From: Nakamurella deserti
GTDB lineage: Bacteria; Actinomycetota; Actinomycetes; Mycobacteriales; Nakamurellaceae
Direction of reading: 5' to 3'
Length of the DNA stretch: 64,000 bases
NCBI RefSeq assembly: GCF_003260015.1
Contig: NZ_QCXS01000003.1
Span: forward strand, 362,315-426,314
Positions 17,117-24,918 of this stretch are shown piece by piece. Under the pieces are notes generated by a model. The model was not told the DNA's origin, did not search any database, and worked only from the letters and a program-made list of their open reading frames with translations. A program made the translations under genes and the position numbers. Numbering within the stretch: the first letter of the stretch is position 1; each line of letters starts with the position of its first letter.

Positions 17117-17613
17117 CACAGCACCTCCACGGATGTTAGGGCGCGCCGCAGCGCGGCGACCCCGTCGGCGGCCGACCGCCGGGCGGCGGCCTCGCTGTTG
17201 CCCAGGATCGCCGCGACCTCCCGGTACGGCAGACCTCCCAGGTGGTGGTAGGCCACCGCCTGCCGTTGCCCCGGCGGCAGCGCGGCCAGTGCGGCCCACA
17301 GGGCGGCGTCGGGTTCGGCCCTGGTCGCCGCCCGCTCCGGCAGCTCCCCGACGGGCACCGGCCGCCGTCCGCGGGCCCGGCCCTGGTCGACCGCCTTGCG
17401 GTGGGCGATGGTCACCAGCCAGGCCTCGACGTTGGCCGTCGCCGGCAGCTCGGGGTAGGCGCGCAGCGCGGCCAGGAACGTCTCCGACCACGCGTCCTCG
17501 GCGTCGGACGGACCGACGACGGCCCGGCAGACCCGCAGCACGGTCGGACCGTGCCGGGTCACCACGTCCTCGAAGGGCGGCTTCACGACAGGTAGACGCC
17601 GGCGATCGAGCAT
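17113..17613 (-). CDS. ECF-type RNA polymerase sigma factor
   Basis: The protein has about 166 residues. Region 2 (about residues 15-80, with DAEDAWSETFLAAL and VEAWLVTIAHRKAVD) and region 4 (about 105-160, with LPPGQRQAVAYHHLGGLPYREVA split over the helix-turn-helix) are both present. ECF factors redirect RNA polymerase to stress promoters. No anti-sigma gene lies nearby. The start is uncertain: ATG 17613 lacks a clear ribosome site, and GTG 17586 is an alternative. It is coupled to the downstream ogt gene. Confidence 0.85.
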   Translation of the reverse strand: MLDRRRLPVVKPPFEDVVTRHGPTVLRVCRAVVGPSDAEDAWSETFLAALRAYPELPATANVEAWLVTIAHRKAVDQGRARGRRPVPVGELPERAATRAEPDAALWAALAALPPGQRQAVAYHHLGGLPYREVAAILGNSEAAARRSAADGVAALRRALTSVEVLW

Positions 17614-17721
17614 TCGTGAGCTGCCGGCATGCAGGGACGGTACGTCAGCTGGTGGTGTCACGATCGATTGATGAACGAACGCCAGTGAACAGCACCGAAT
17701 GAGCGACAGGCAGCCCGGGAC

Positions 17722-17948
17722 TTGGCCCGTCGGTCCGACCGGCTGCGCAGCCGCCAGCTTCGCCGACTGCTCGACGAGGTCGACGACGACCCCGATGTCG
17801 AGAACCGACTGGAAGAGGCTCTGATGATCCACCCTGGACCCGAGGCCGCCGCCCGGGCTCTGTTCGGTATGGCGCGCAGCTCATCGACGAGCTCTGCGCC
17901 GCGATCGGAGAGGACCGCAACGCCCTGGTCGTCCGGGTGCTGCGCTGA
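17722..17948 (+). pseudogene. Frameshifted remnant of a small coding region
   Basis: From about 17693 one frame reads ARDLARRSDRLRSRQLRRLL and on to HPGPEAAARALFGMA. Near 17872 the coding character moves to the frame one base earlier, which reads AQLIDELCAAIGEDRNALVV and ends in VLR and TGA at 17946-17948. That stop lies one base before the convergent ABC gene ends. Codons after the shift are almost all G/C-ending. No good start codon is visible upstream, where an in-frame TGA occurs. I do not recognise the family. It is either a decayed gene or a sequencing error in a short helical protein. The surrounding gap 17614-17948 has nothing else. Confidence 0.45.
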
Positions 17949-19067
17949 CTACGCGACCGACGTGGCCAGCGCCTCCGTCGGCTGCACGACCACGGTGACC
18001 TGGTCGCCCGGGGACAGCGCCGACACCTCCGGTGCCGACAGCTGCGCGATGACCAGGGTGTCGTCGCGGAGCCGGACCTGCACCCGCCCGTGGGCCCCGA
18101 GGAAGCTGGTCGCCACCACGCTCGCCGCGCCCGGGCCGTCGGCCCCCGGACCGACCCGGACCGCCTCCGGCCGCACCAGCACGGTCACCGGACCGCTCGT
18201 GGGCGACCCCGGCAGCAGCGGCACCCGGGAGCCGAGCACGTCGGCGACACCGCCGGACGCGGTCCCCGGCAGCCGGTTGGTCGAGCCGATGAACTCGGCG
18301 ACGAAACTCGTGGCCGGTCGGTTGTAGATCTCGTCGGGCGCGGCGATCTGCTCGATCTTCCCCTCCCGCATCACCCCGACCCGGTCGGCGACGGCGAGCG
18401 CCTCCTCCTGGTCGTGGGTGACGAACAGCGTGGTGATGCCCACCTCGAGCTGGATGCGGCGGATCTGGTCCCGCAGCTGCACCCGGACCTTCGCGTCCAG
18501 CGCGGACAGCGGCTCGTCCAGCAGCAGCACCTGCGGCCGGATGGCCAGCGCCCGGGCCAGCGCGACCCGCTGCTGCTGTCCGCCGCTCATCTGGTGGGCG
18601 TACCGGTCGGCCTGCGCCGACAGCCCGACCAGCTCGAGGTTCTCCGCGGCCCGCTTCGCCCGCGCGGCACCGTCGACCCCGCGCAACCGCAGCCCGAACT
18701 CGACGTTCTGCCGGGCCGTCATGTGCGGGAACAACGAGTACGCCTGGAAGACCATGCCCATGTCGCGCTTGTTCGTCGGCACCCGGGTGATGTCGCGGCC
18801 GTCGACGACGATGCGCCCCTCGTCGGCCTCCTCGAGCCCGGCGAGCACCCGCAGCGCGGTCGTCTTGCCGCAACCCGACGGGCCCAGCAGCACCACCATC
18901 TCGCCCGGCGTCATCGCCAGCTGCATGCCGTCCAGCGCGCGGACGGCCCCGAAGCTCCGCCGCAGTCCGGCCAGCTCGACGGTGACACCCTCGGTGGCGG
19001 CGGCACCGGCGGGTGACGCAGAGGACGCGGAGGACGCGGAGGACGCTGACGACGCGGTGGCGGTCAC
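17949..19067 (-). CDS. ABC transporter ATP-binding protein, PotA type
   Basis: The protein has 372 residues. An unusual N-terminal Ser/Ala linker made of 9-base repeats (ASSASSASSAS) is followed by the ATPase domain. Walker A is GPSGCGKTTA (near residue 58), the Q-loop is VFQAYSLFPH, the signature is MSGGQQQR, and Walker B is VLLLDEPLSALD. A C-terminal TOBE domain of about 110 residues follows, as in spermidine/putrescine-type importers. The GTG at 19067 overlaps the upstream permease stop (GTGA). It powers the importer made by the next three genes. Confidence 0.93.
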   Translation of the reverse strand: MTATASSASSASSASSASPAGAAATEGVTVELAGLRRSFGAVRALDGMQLAMTPGEMVVLLGPSGCGKTTALRVLAGLEEADEGRIVVDGRDITRVPTNKRDMGMVFQAYSLFPHMTARQNVEFGLRLRGVDGAARAKRAAENLELVGLSAQADRYAHQMSGGQQQRVALARALAIRPQVLLLDEPLSALDAKVRVQLRDQIRRIQLEVGITTLFVTHDQEEALAVADRVGVMREGKIEQIAAPDEIYNRPATSFVAEFIGSTNRLPGTASGGVADVLGSRVPLLPGSPTSGPVTVLVRPEAVRVGPGADGPGAASVVATSFLGAHGRVQVRLRDDTLVIAQLSAPEVSALSPGDQVTVVVQPTEALATSVA

Positions 19068-19927
19068 GGAGTGGCCTTTCGGGACGTGCGGGAACTGACC
19101 AGGGAGAGCAGGAACAGCAGCACGAAGCCCAGCGCCAGGGCGACCAGCGCGAGCGCCGACGCGGTCTTCACGTTGTTCTGGCCGACCAGGAAGATCGCCG
19201 TCTGCAGGTTGCGCCGAGCGAGCAGCGAAGCCACCGTGTACTCGCCGAGCACCAGGGCCAGCGAGATGAAGCTGGCGCTGACCACGGCGGTGCGGATGTT
19301 GGGCAGCACGATGCGGAACATCACCGTGCCCCAGCTCGCCCCCAGCGACCGGGCGGCCTCCGACAGCGTGCGCACCTCGATGCTGTCCAGCCCGGCGTCC
19401 AGTGCCCGGTAGGCGAAGGGCAGGACCAGGATGGCGTAGATGAAGCACAGCCACACGCTGCCGGTGCCGAGCACGTCGGCCACCCGCCGGTACACCGGCC
19501 CCAGACCCACCACCAGTACGATCGCCGGGATGGTCAGCGGCAGCAGGCAGATGAACTCCATCGCCCGCCGCAGGTAGGGCACCCGCAGCCGGATCCAGAT
19601 CATCGTCGGGATGAGCAGCAGCAGCATCAGCACCAGCGTCGCCACCACCAGCAGCAGCGAGTTGAGCAGGCCCTCGCGGATCAGCCCGCTGGACGGGTCC
19701 GACGAGGTGGCGATCTGCAGGATCGGGTCCCAGGCCGACCAGTCGCGGCCCCCGCCCCGCAGCCGGCTCGACGAGTCCAGCAGCGACAGGATCGGCACCG
19801 CGAAGAACAGCAGCACCAGCGTGACGATCGCCCAGCGGAAGATGCGCTGCGAACGGCGGCGCCCGGCGTGCAGCGAGCGCCCCTGGTCCGGCGGGGTCTC
19901 GGTGATGCCGGCCAACGTCGCGGTCAT
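19064..19927 (-). CDS. ABC transporter permease, PotC type
   Basis: This 287-residue inner-membrane protein has six predicted membrane segments and the EAA loop (EAARSLGASWGTVMFRIVLP) near residue 190. AGGAGT lies before the ATG. It pairs with the PotB-type permease encoded 11 bases upstream and with the PotA-type ATPase downstream. Six-helix permeases of this kind import polyamines, iron or phosphonate-like solutes; the substrate cannot be fixed here. Confidence 0.92.
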   Translation of the reverse strand: MTATLAGITETPPDQGRSLHAGRRRSQRIFRWAIVTLVLLFFAVPILSLLDSSSRLRGGGRDWSAWDPILQIATSSDPSSGLIREGLLNSLLLVVATLVLMLLLLIPTMIWIRLRVPYLRRAMEFICLLPLTIPAIVLVVGLGPVYRRVADVLGTGSVWLCFIYAILVLPFAYRALDAGLDSIEVRTLSEAARSLGASWGTVMFRIVLPNIRTAVVSASFISLALVLGEYTVASLLARRNLQTAIFLVGQNNVKTASALALVALALGFVLLFLLSLVSSRTSRKATP

Positions 19928-19937
19928 CGGGACTCCT

Positions 19938-20834
19938 TCATCGGATCCACCGGGAGGCCCGGCGCTGCATCCAGGCGTAGAGCGCCATCACGATCGCGAC
20001 GATGACGACCATCAGGAAGGCCAGCACCTTGGCCGTGTTCTGCTGGTCGCTCACGACCTCACCGGACAGCGCCCCACGGATCTGCAGGGCGAGCAGCGGG
20101 TTGGCCTGGCTGATCAGGGCGGCCGCGGTGGCGTAGGCGGAGAAGGCGTTGGCGAACAGCAGCAGCACCGAGGAGACGAACGCGGGCATCAGGATCGGCC
20201 CGGCGACCCTGGTCCAGTACGTCCAGGTCGAACCGCCCATGGTCTCGGTCGCCTCCCGCCACTGCGGCCGGATGCCGTCCAGCGCGGGCAGGAACACGAT
20301 CACCATCAGGGGGATCTGGAAGTAGGCGTACACCAGCACCAGCCCGGGGAACTCGTAGAGCCAGGCCGTGGTGATCCGGGTGCCGGTGAGGTCGAAGAGG
20401 ATCTGCGTGACGCTGCCGTTGCGGCCGATCGCGGCGATGAAGCAGAACGCCAGCATGACGCCGCCGAACTGGGCGAGCACCGAGCAGACCGCCAGCACCG
20501 TGCGGCGCAACCGGCCCTCGGGGTCGGCGGTGGCCAGCGCGTAGGCCAGCAGGCCGCCGATCACCGCACCGGTGACCGCCGAGATGGCCGACAGCCCCAG
20601 CGTGGTCAGGGTGGCCGAGCGCACCGACGGAGTGTTCAGCAGCGACAGGTTGGACAGGGTGAACGCCCCGTCGTTGCCCTGGAAGGCGCCGACCACGACG
20701 ATCAGCGTCGGCAGGACGAGGAAGATCCCCACGTAGAGGAAGAACGGCACGGTGGGGGCGAGAACGCCCAGCCGGCCACCGCGGCGCCGGCCGCCACCCG
20801 CGGGGGTGACGGCCGGCGCGACCGGAGCGGTCAT
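19938..20834 (-). CDS. ABC transporter permease, PotB type
   Basis: The protein has 298 residues, with six membrane segments after a short basic N-terminus (RRRGGRLG). The EAA region is ATETMGGSTWTYWTRVAGP near residue 198, followed by a helix ending in FANAFSAYATAAAL. The gene lies 19 bases after the binding-protein stop in the same operon. It forms the second half of the channel. Confidence 0.91.
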   Translation of the reverse strand: MTAPVAPAVTPAGGGRRRGGRLGVLAPTVPFFLYVGIFLVLPTLIVVVGAFQGNDGAFTLSNLSLLNTPSVRSATLTTLGLSAISAVTGAVIGGLLAYALATADPEGRLRRTVLAVCSVLAQFGGVMLAFCFIAAIGRNGSVTQILFDLTGTRITTAWLYEFPGLVLVYAYFQIPLMVIVFLPALDGIRPQWREATETMGGSTWTYWTRVAGPILMPAFVSSVLLLFANAFSAYATAAALISQANPLLALQIRGALSGEVVSDQQNTAKVLAFLMVVIVAIVMALYAWMQRRASRWIR

Positions 20835-20853
20835 GGGGTGCGGATCCGGCGGC

Positions 20854-22128
20854 TCAGCCGTTGATCTTCGGCCAGCCGGCCGCGATCAGCTCGGTGGCCT
20901 TCGCGATCTGGTCGGCGGTCTGCACGACCGGGGTCTCCGAGCTCGGCAGCGCGTCCAGGTACTCCTGGTTGATGGTGCCGGCCTCGACCATGGCCTCCTG
21001 CAGGACCGGGTTGGCCCCACCCTTGAGCCACATGTTCTGGGCGTCGGCGGAGTAGAGGAACTCCTGCCACAGGCGGGCCGCCGCCGGGTGCGGGGCGTCG
21101 ACGTTGATCGCCTGGTTGTAGTACGAGCCCAGCGCGGCGCCTTCGGGGATGAAGACCTTCCACTCGATGCCCTCGGCCTCGAGCGCCTTGGCGTAGCCGG
21201 GCATGTTGTACGACCAGTCGAACACCGCGCCGGCCTCGCCGGACTGGATGATCGCCGGGGTGATGTCACCGGGGTACAGGTTGCCGGCGTCCTTGACCTT
21301 CTGGAAGAAGTCCAGGCCGGGCTGGACGTCGTCCAGCGAGCCGCCGTTGGCCAGCGCGGCCATCACGACACCGTTGAAGGCCGCACCGGCCTGGGTCGGG
21401 TTGCCGTTCGGGCCGACGACGCCGGCGAACTTCGGGTCGAGCAGGTCGTCGATGCTGGTGACCTCCCCGTAGGTGGTGGCGTCGTAGCCGATGGCCATCG
21501 TGCCGGTGTAGTCGTTGACCCACAGGCCGGAGGCTTCCTTGTTGACGTCCGGGATGTCCTCCCAGGCGGCCACCTTGTACGGCGCGAAGTAGGCCGTGGA
21601 CTGCAGGGTGACGGCGGTGCCCAGGTCGAACACGTCCGGAGCGACGTCGGTGCCCTTGTTGGTCTCCGCCGCGGCGATCTCGTCGGCCGAGGAGGCGTTC
21701 GGGTTCTGCTCGGTGACGGTGATCTCGGGGTACTTCGCCTTGAAGGAGGCGATGATCTCGCCGTAGTTGGCCCAGTCCGGCGGCAGCGCGATGACGTTCA
21801 GCGCGCCCTCGGCCTTCGCCGCGGCCTCCAGGCCCTCCATCCCGCCGAAGTCGGCGAGCGAGGTGGCGGTCGCGGCCTCACCGGACGCGGTACCCGGGGC
21901 CGACGAACCGGACCCGGTGGAACCGGCCGTGGTCGAACCGGCCGTGGTCGACGAACCGGAGGTCGTCGAGGACGAGGCGGCGGGCGAGGTCGACGACGGC
22001 GTGCTGCTGCCCGTCGTGCTGGAACCACCGTCGCTGGAACCGCATCCCGCGACGACGAGGGCGAGGGCGGCCAGAGCGGCCACCGCCCCGGTGCGTGGCG
22101 CGGAGCGCGAGAAGAGGGAATTGCGCAC
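20854..22128 (-). CDS. ABC transporter substrate-binding lipoprotein, PotD/AfuA class
   Basis: This 424-residue exported lipoprotein has a basic n-region, a hydrophobic stretch and a lipobox ending VVAGC at about residue 28. A roughly 55-residue Ser/Thr/Gly linker follows before the binding domain (GALNVIALPPDWANYGEI). The fold-type matches polyamine, ferric or aminoethylphosphonate binding proteins. The GTG at 22128 has AGGAGGT 7 bases upstream. Nearby gabT/gabD make putrescine or GABA-related solutes attractive, but the two loci are 4 kb apart and have no shared site that I can see. Confidence 0.9.
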   Translation of the reverse strand: MRNSLFSRSAPRTGAVAALAALALVVAGCGSSDGGSSTTGSSTPSSTSPAASSSTTSGSSTTAGSTTAGSTGSGSSAPGTASGEAATATSLADFGGMEGLEAAAKAEGALNVIALPPDWANYGEIIASFKAKYPEITVTEQNPNASSADEIAAAETNKGTDVAPDVFDLGTAVTLQSTAYFAPYKVAAWEDIPDVNKEASGLWVNDYTGTMAIGYDATTYGEVTSIDDLLDPKFAGVVGPNGNPTQAGAAFNGVVMAALANGGSLDDVQPGLDFFQKVKDAGNLYPGDITPAIIQSGEAGAVFDWSYNMPGYAKALEAEGIEWKVFIPEGAALGSYYNQAINVDAPHPAAARLWQEFLYSADAQNMWLKGGANPVLQEAMVEAGTINQEYLDALPSSETPVVQTADQIAKATELIAAGWPKING

Positions 22129-22281
22129 GAACGACCTCCTGGGTCAACCGGTGTGCCGTGGACGGAGCAGGGACAACGGGTGAATGTGTTGCGAAGGGCG
22201 AACCGCCTCTCGCATGGCGCTCACTGTGACATCTGAATACACCATGAGGGGCGTTCAGGGGTCACCTGACGTGAACGGCTG

Positions 22282-22298
22282 GGTAACGGACCGTTATC
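22282..22298. promoter_or_regulatory. Near-perfect palindrome upstream of the PotD-type gene
   Basis: GGTAACGG-A-CCGTTATC is a 17-base dyad with one mismatch. It lies in the 470-base divergent control region 22129-22598 and is a candidate operator. No gene is seen in this region. Confidence 0.45.
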
Positions 22299-22355
22299 GT
22301 CACGCAATCGACAACTAGCCGTGCGGGCGCCGCCCGGGGAATCTCACCCGGCTGC

Positions 22356-22398
22356 CCGGCATACCTGAGGCGTTTACCACGTTGTGTAGGTATGCCGG
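22356..22398. promoter_or_regulatory. 11-bp inverted repeat in the divergent control region
   Basis: CCGGCATACCT (22356-22366) and AGGTATGCCGG (22388-22398) are perfect inverted copies around a 21-base spacer. They lie about 200 bases before the GT4 operon. They could be paired half-sites for a dimeric regulator or an RNA stem in the leader of the GT4 operon. Confidence 0.5.
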
Positions 22399-22598
22399 AA
22401 TGCCGGTGTTACGGTTCGCTCACAGGTTGCCCACCGGTGGCGTCCCGGCCATCTGATCTGGGCATTCCATTCACCGTCCGTGTGTGAGTCCCCCGCGCGG
22501 TCCCCGGTGCCACCCGGCACCACATCGTTTCCTTGTGCGGTCGAAACCACGGCTGCGCGCGGCCTCGTCGCCGCTGGACGTCGTCAGGAGGGTCAGCC

Positions 22599-23810
22599 GT
22601 GTTTGAAACCATCGAACCGTTCGCAGCCAGGACAGCCGGGCCCGACCCCGTGCGCTTCGCCGTCCTCGGCACCTATCCCCCCACCCAGTGCGGGCTGGCC
22701 TCCTTCGCCAACTCCCTGCTGGAGGCCCTGCGTTCACCGCGGGACGACGTCCGCGTCCTCGGCATCGTCGACGAGCCCAGCGCCGACCGGCACCCCGACG
22801 TGGCCCACGAATGGGTCCGCAACGCCGACGGGGCGGTCGCCGCCGCCGCCGACCACCTCAACGGCTACGACATCGCGATCATCCAGCACGAGTACGGCAT
22901 CTACCCCGGCCGTGACGGTGTCGTCCTGCTCGACCTGTTGCCGCTGCTCACGGTGCCGACGGTGACGGTCCTGCACACCGTCCTGGTCACGCCCAGCGAG
23001 TCGCAGCGCAGCATCCTCGAAGCGCTGGTGGCGCACAGCGTGGCCGTGGTGACCATGACGCACACCGCCAAGGAGCGGCTGATCGCCCACTACGACATCG
23101 ACCCCACCAAGGTCCGGGTCATCCCGCACGGCGCCGCCGACAACCGCCCGTCGCTGCGCGAGGTCCGCTCCGCCGACACCGCGCCGCTCACCGGTGAGCA
23201 CGCCGACCGCGCCCCGGTCGTGCTGACCTGGGGACTGCTCGGCGAGGGCAAGGGCATCGAATGGGCCATCGAGGCGATGGCCGGCCTGCGCGACCTCAGC
23301 CCGCAGCCGCAGTACCACGTGGTCGGGCAGACCCACCCGAAGGTCGTCGAGCGCTTCGGCGAGCGGTACCGCGAGAGCCTGGTGGCCCGGGCCGTCGAAC
23401 TCGGTGTCGAGGACGCCGTGCACTTCGACGCCCGCTACATCGACAAGACCGAGCTCAACGCGCTCGTCCAGCAGGCCGACATCGTGCTGCTCCCCTACGA
23501 CTCCCGCGAGCAGGTCACGTCCGGGGTCCTCATCGAGGCGGTCACCGCCGGCAAGCCCGTCGTGTCGACCGGGTTCCCGCACGCCCGTGAACTGCTGGCC
23601 TCCGGCGCCGGCCTGCTCGTCGAACGCCAGGACCCGGAAGGGATGACCGCCGCCCTGCGCCGCGTCCTCACCGAGCCGGGACTGGCCGCCGCGATGGCCG
23701 CCGAGGCCACCCGGGTCGCTCCCGAGCTGCTCTGGCCGGCCGTCGCCGACGGCTACCGGCGGCTCGCCGCCGAGGCGCTCGGCACCGCCGACCTGCGCGA
23801 GTCCGCGTGA
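22599..23810 (+). CDS. Glycosyltransferase family 4
   Basis: The protein has 403 residues and a GT-B fold. The N-terminal domain opens with FAVLGTYPPTQCGLASFANSL, the glycine-rich loop of GT4. The C-terminal domain has the donor-site sequence LLPYDSREQVTSGVLIEAV, with the conserved glutamate, near residue 305. GTG 22599 is chosen because AGGAGGGT precedes it at good spacing. Its stop overlaps the next start (GTGA). It probably transfers a sugar from an NDP-sugar, and with the two downstream genes it forms an oligosaccharide module of unknown product. Confidence 0.9.
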   Translation: MFETIEPFAARTAGPDPVRFAVLGTYPPTQCGLASFANSLLEALRSPRDDVRVLGIVDEPSADRHPDVAHEWVRNADGAVAAAADHLNGYDIAIIQHEYGIYPGRDGVVLLDLLPLLTVPTVTVLHTVLVTPSESQRSILEALVAHSVAVVTMTHTAKERLIAHYDIDPTKVRVIPHGAADNRPSLREVRSADTAPLTGEHADRAPVVLTWGLLGEGKGIEWAIEAMAGLRDLSPQPQYHVVGQTHPKVVERFGERYRESLVARAVELGVEDAVHFDARYIDKTELNALVQQADIVLLPYDSREQVTSGVLIEAVTAGKPVVSTGFPHARELLASGAGLLVERQDPEGMTAALRRVLTEPGLAAAMAAEATRVAPELLWPAVADGYRRLAAEALGTADLRESA

Positions 23811-24895
23811 CGGCTCCGGTCGCGGTTCCCTCCGCCGCGACCGCCGACACGACGGCGGTGTCGGATCGGCCGGCGGGGTCGGATCGGCCGGCGCTGCCGG
23901 CGGTGTCCTTCGCGCACGTGTACCGGCTCACCGACGACGTCGGTCTGTTCGAGCACGCTGAGTTCACCCGGCCCCGCGAGGAGCACGCCTACTGCGTCGA
24001 CGACGTCTCGCGCGGCCTCGTCGCCATCGCCCGTGAGGACGCACCCGACGCCCGGCTCCTCGCACTCGGCGAGCTCTACCTGCAGTTCGTCCTCGACGCC
24101 CAGGCCCCGGACGGCCGCTTCGCCAACCGGCGCGCGCTGGACCGGCACTGGGAGGACGAGCCGTCCGTCGAGGACTGCTGGGGACGTGCCCTGTGGAGCC
24201 TCGGCACCGCCGCGGCCCGGTTGCCGCTGTCCGCCGACCGCGCCCTGGCCGCTTTCGACCGGGGTGCGACGCTGCGGTCGGAGTACCCGCGGGCGATGGC
24301 CTTCGCCGGACTCGGCGCCGCCGAGGTGCTGGCCGTGCACCCCGACCATGCCGGAGCCCGCGCGCTGCTCGCCGACTCCGTGGCGTCGGTCGGCGTCCCC
24401 GGCGACGATCCGCGGTGGTGCTGGCCCGAGGACCGGTTGCGGTACGCCAACGCCGCCCTCGCCGAGGTGCTGCTGCTGGCCGGCGCCCGCCTCGACGACG
24501 CCGCCGCCCTGGACCGCGGCCTGGCCATGCTGGGCTGGCTGTTCGACGTCGAATCCGTGCAGGGCCACCTGTCGATCACCCCGGTGGACGGCTGGTCGCT
24601 GGGCGAGCCCCGGCCCGCCTTCGACCAGCAGCCCATCGAGGTCGCCGCACTGGCCGACGCCTGCGCCACCGCCTTCTCCCTCACCGGCGACCACCGCTGG
24701 GCCGACGGGGTACGGCTGTGCGCCGCGTGGTTCCTCGGCTACAACGACGCGGCGGTGGCGCTGCACGACCCGGTCAGCGGCGGCGGCTGTGACGGCCTGC
24801 TGGTCTACGGCCGCAACGAGAACCAGGGTGCCGAGTCCACCCTGGCGCTGCTCTCCACCCTGCAGCAGGCGCACCGGATGCCCGCATCCCGGTAG
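23807..24895 (+). CDS. Alpha/alpha-toroid-like protein of the GT4-GH130 operon
   Basis: This 362-residue soluble protein is rich in paired helices. It has repeated aromatic and acidic motifs (EEHAYCVDDVSRGLVA near residue 60, EDCWGRALWSLG near 125, FDQQPIEVAALADAC near 270, GRNENQGAEST near 343). These look like a six-hairpin glycosidase or glycosyltransferase-associated barrel. Such proteins are often only labelled glycosyltransferase in annotations. I cannot name catalytic residues with certainty, although the acidic pairs are candidates. Its GTG start overlaps the GT4 stop and GH130 follows 23 bases later, so the three act together. Confidence 0.7.
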   Translation: MTAPVAVPSAATADTTAVSDRPAGSDRPALPAVSFAHVYRLTDDVGLFEHAEFTRPREEHAYCVDDVSRGLVAIAREDAPDARLLALGELYLQFVLDAQAPDGRFANRRALDRHWEDEPSVEDCWGRALWSLGTAAARLPLSADRALAAFDRGATLRSEYPRAMAFAGLGAAEVLAVHPDHAGARALLADSVASVGVPGDDPRWCWPEDRLRYANAALAEVLLLAGARLDDAAALDRGLAMLGWLFDVESVQGHLSITPVDGWSLGEPRPAFDQQPIEVAALADACATAFSLTGDHRWADGVRLCAAWFLGYNDAAVALHDPVSGGGCDGLLVYGRNENQGAESTLALLSTLQQAHRMPASR

Positions 24896-24918
24896 CGGTG
24901 GGATAGCGTTCGGCTCCT

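Noticed and set aside
22355-22398. Inverted repeat as terminator of the Pot-type operon
   Set aside because: It lies upstream of that operon's first gene and far from any gene end, so a regulatory role is more likely.
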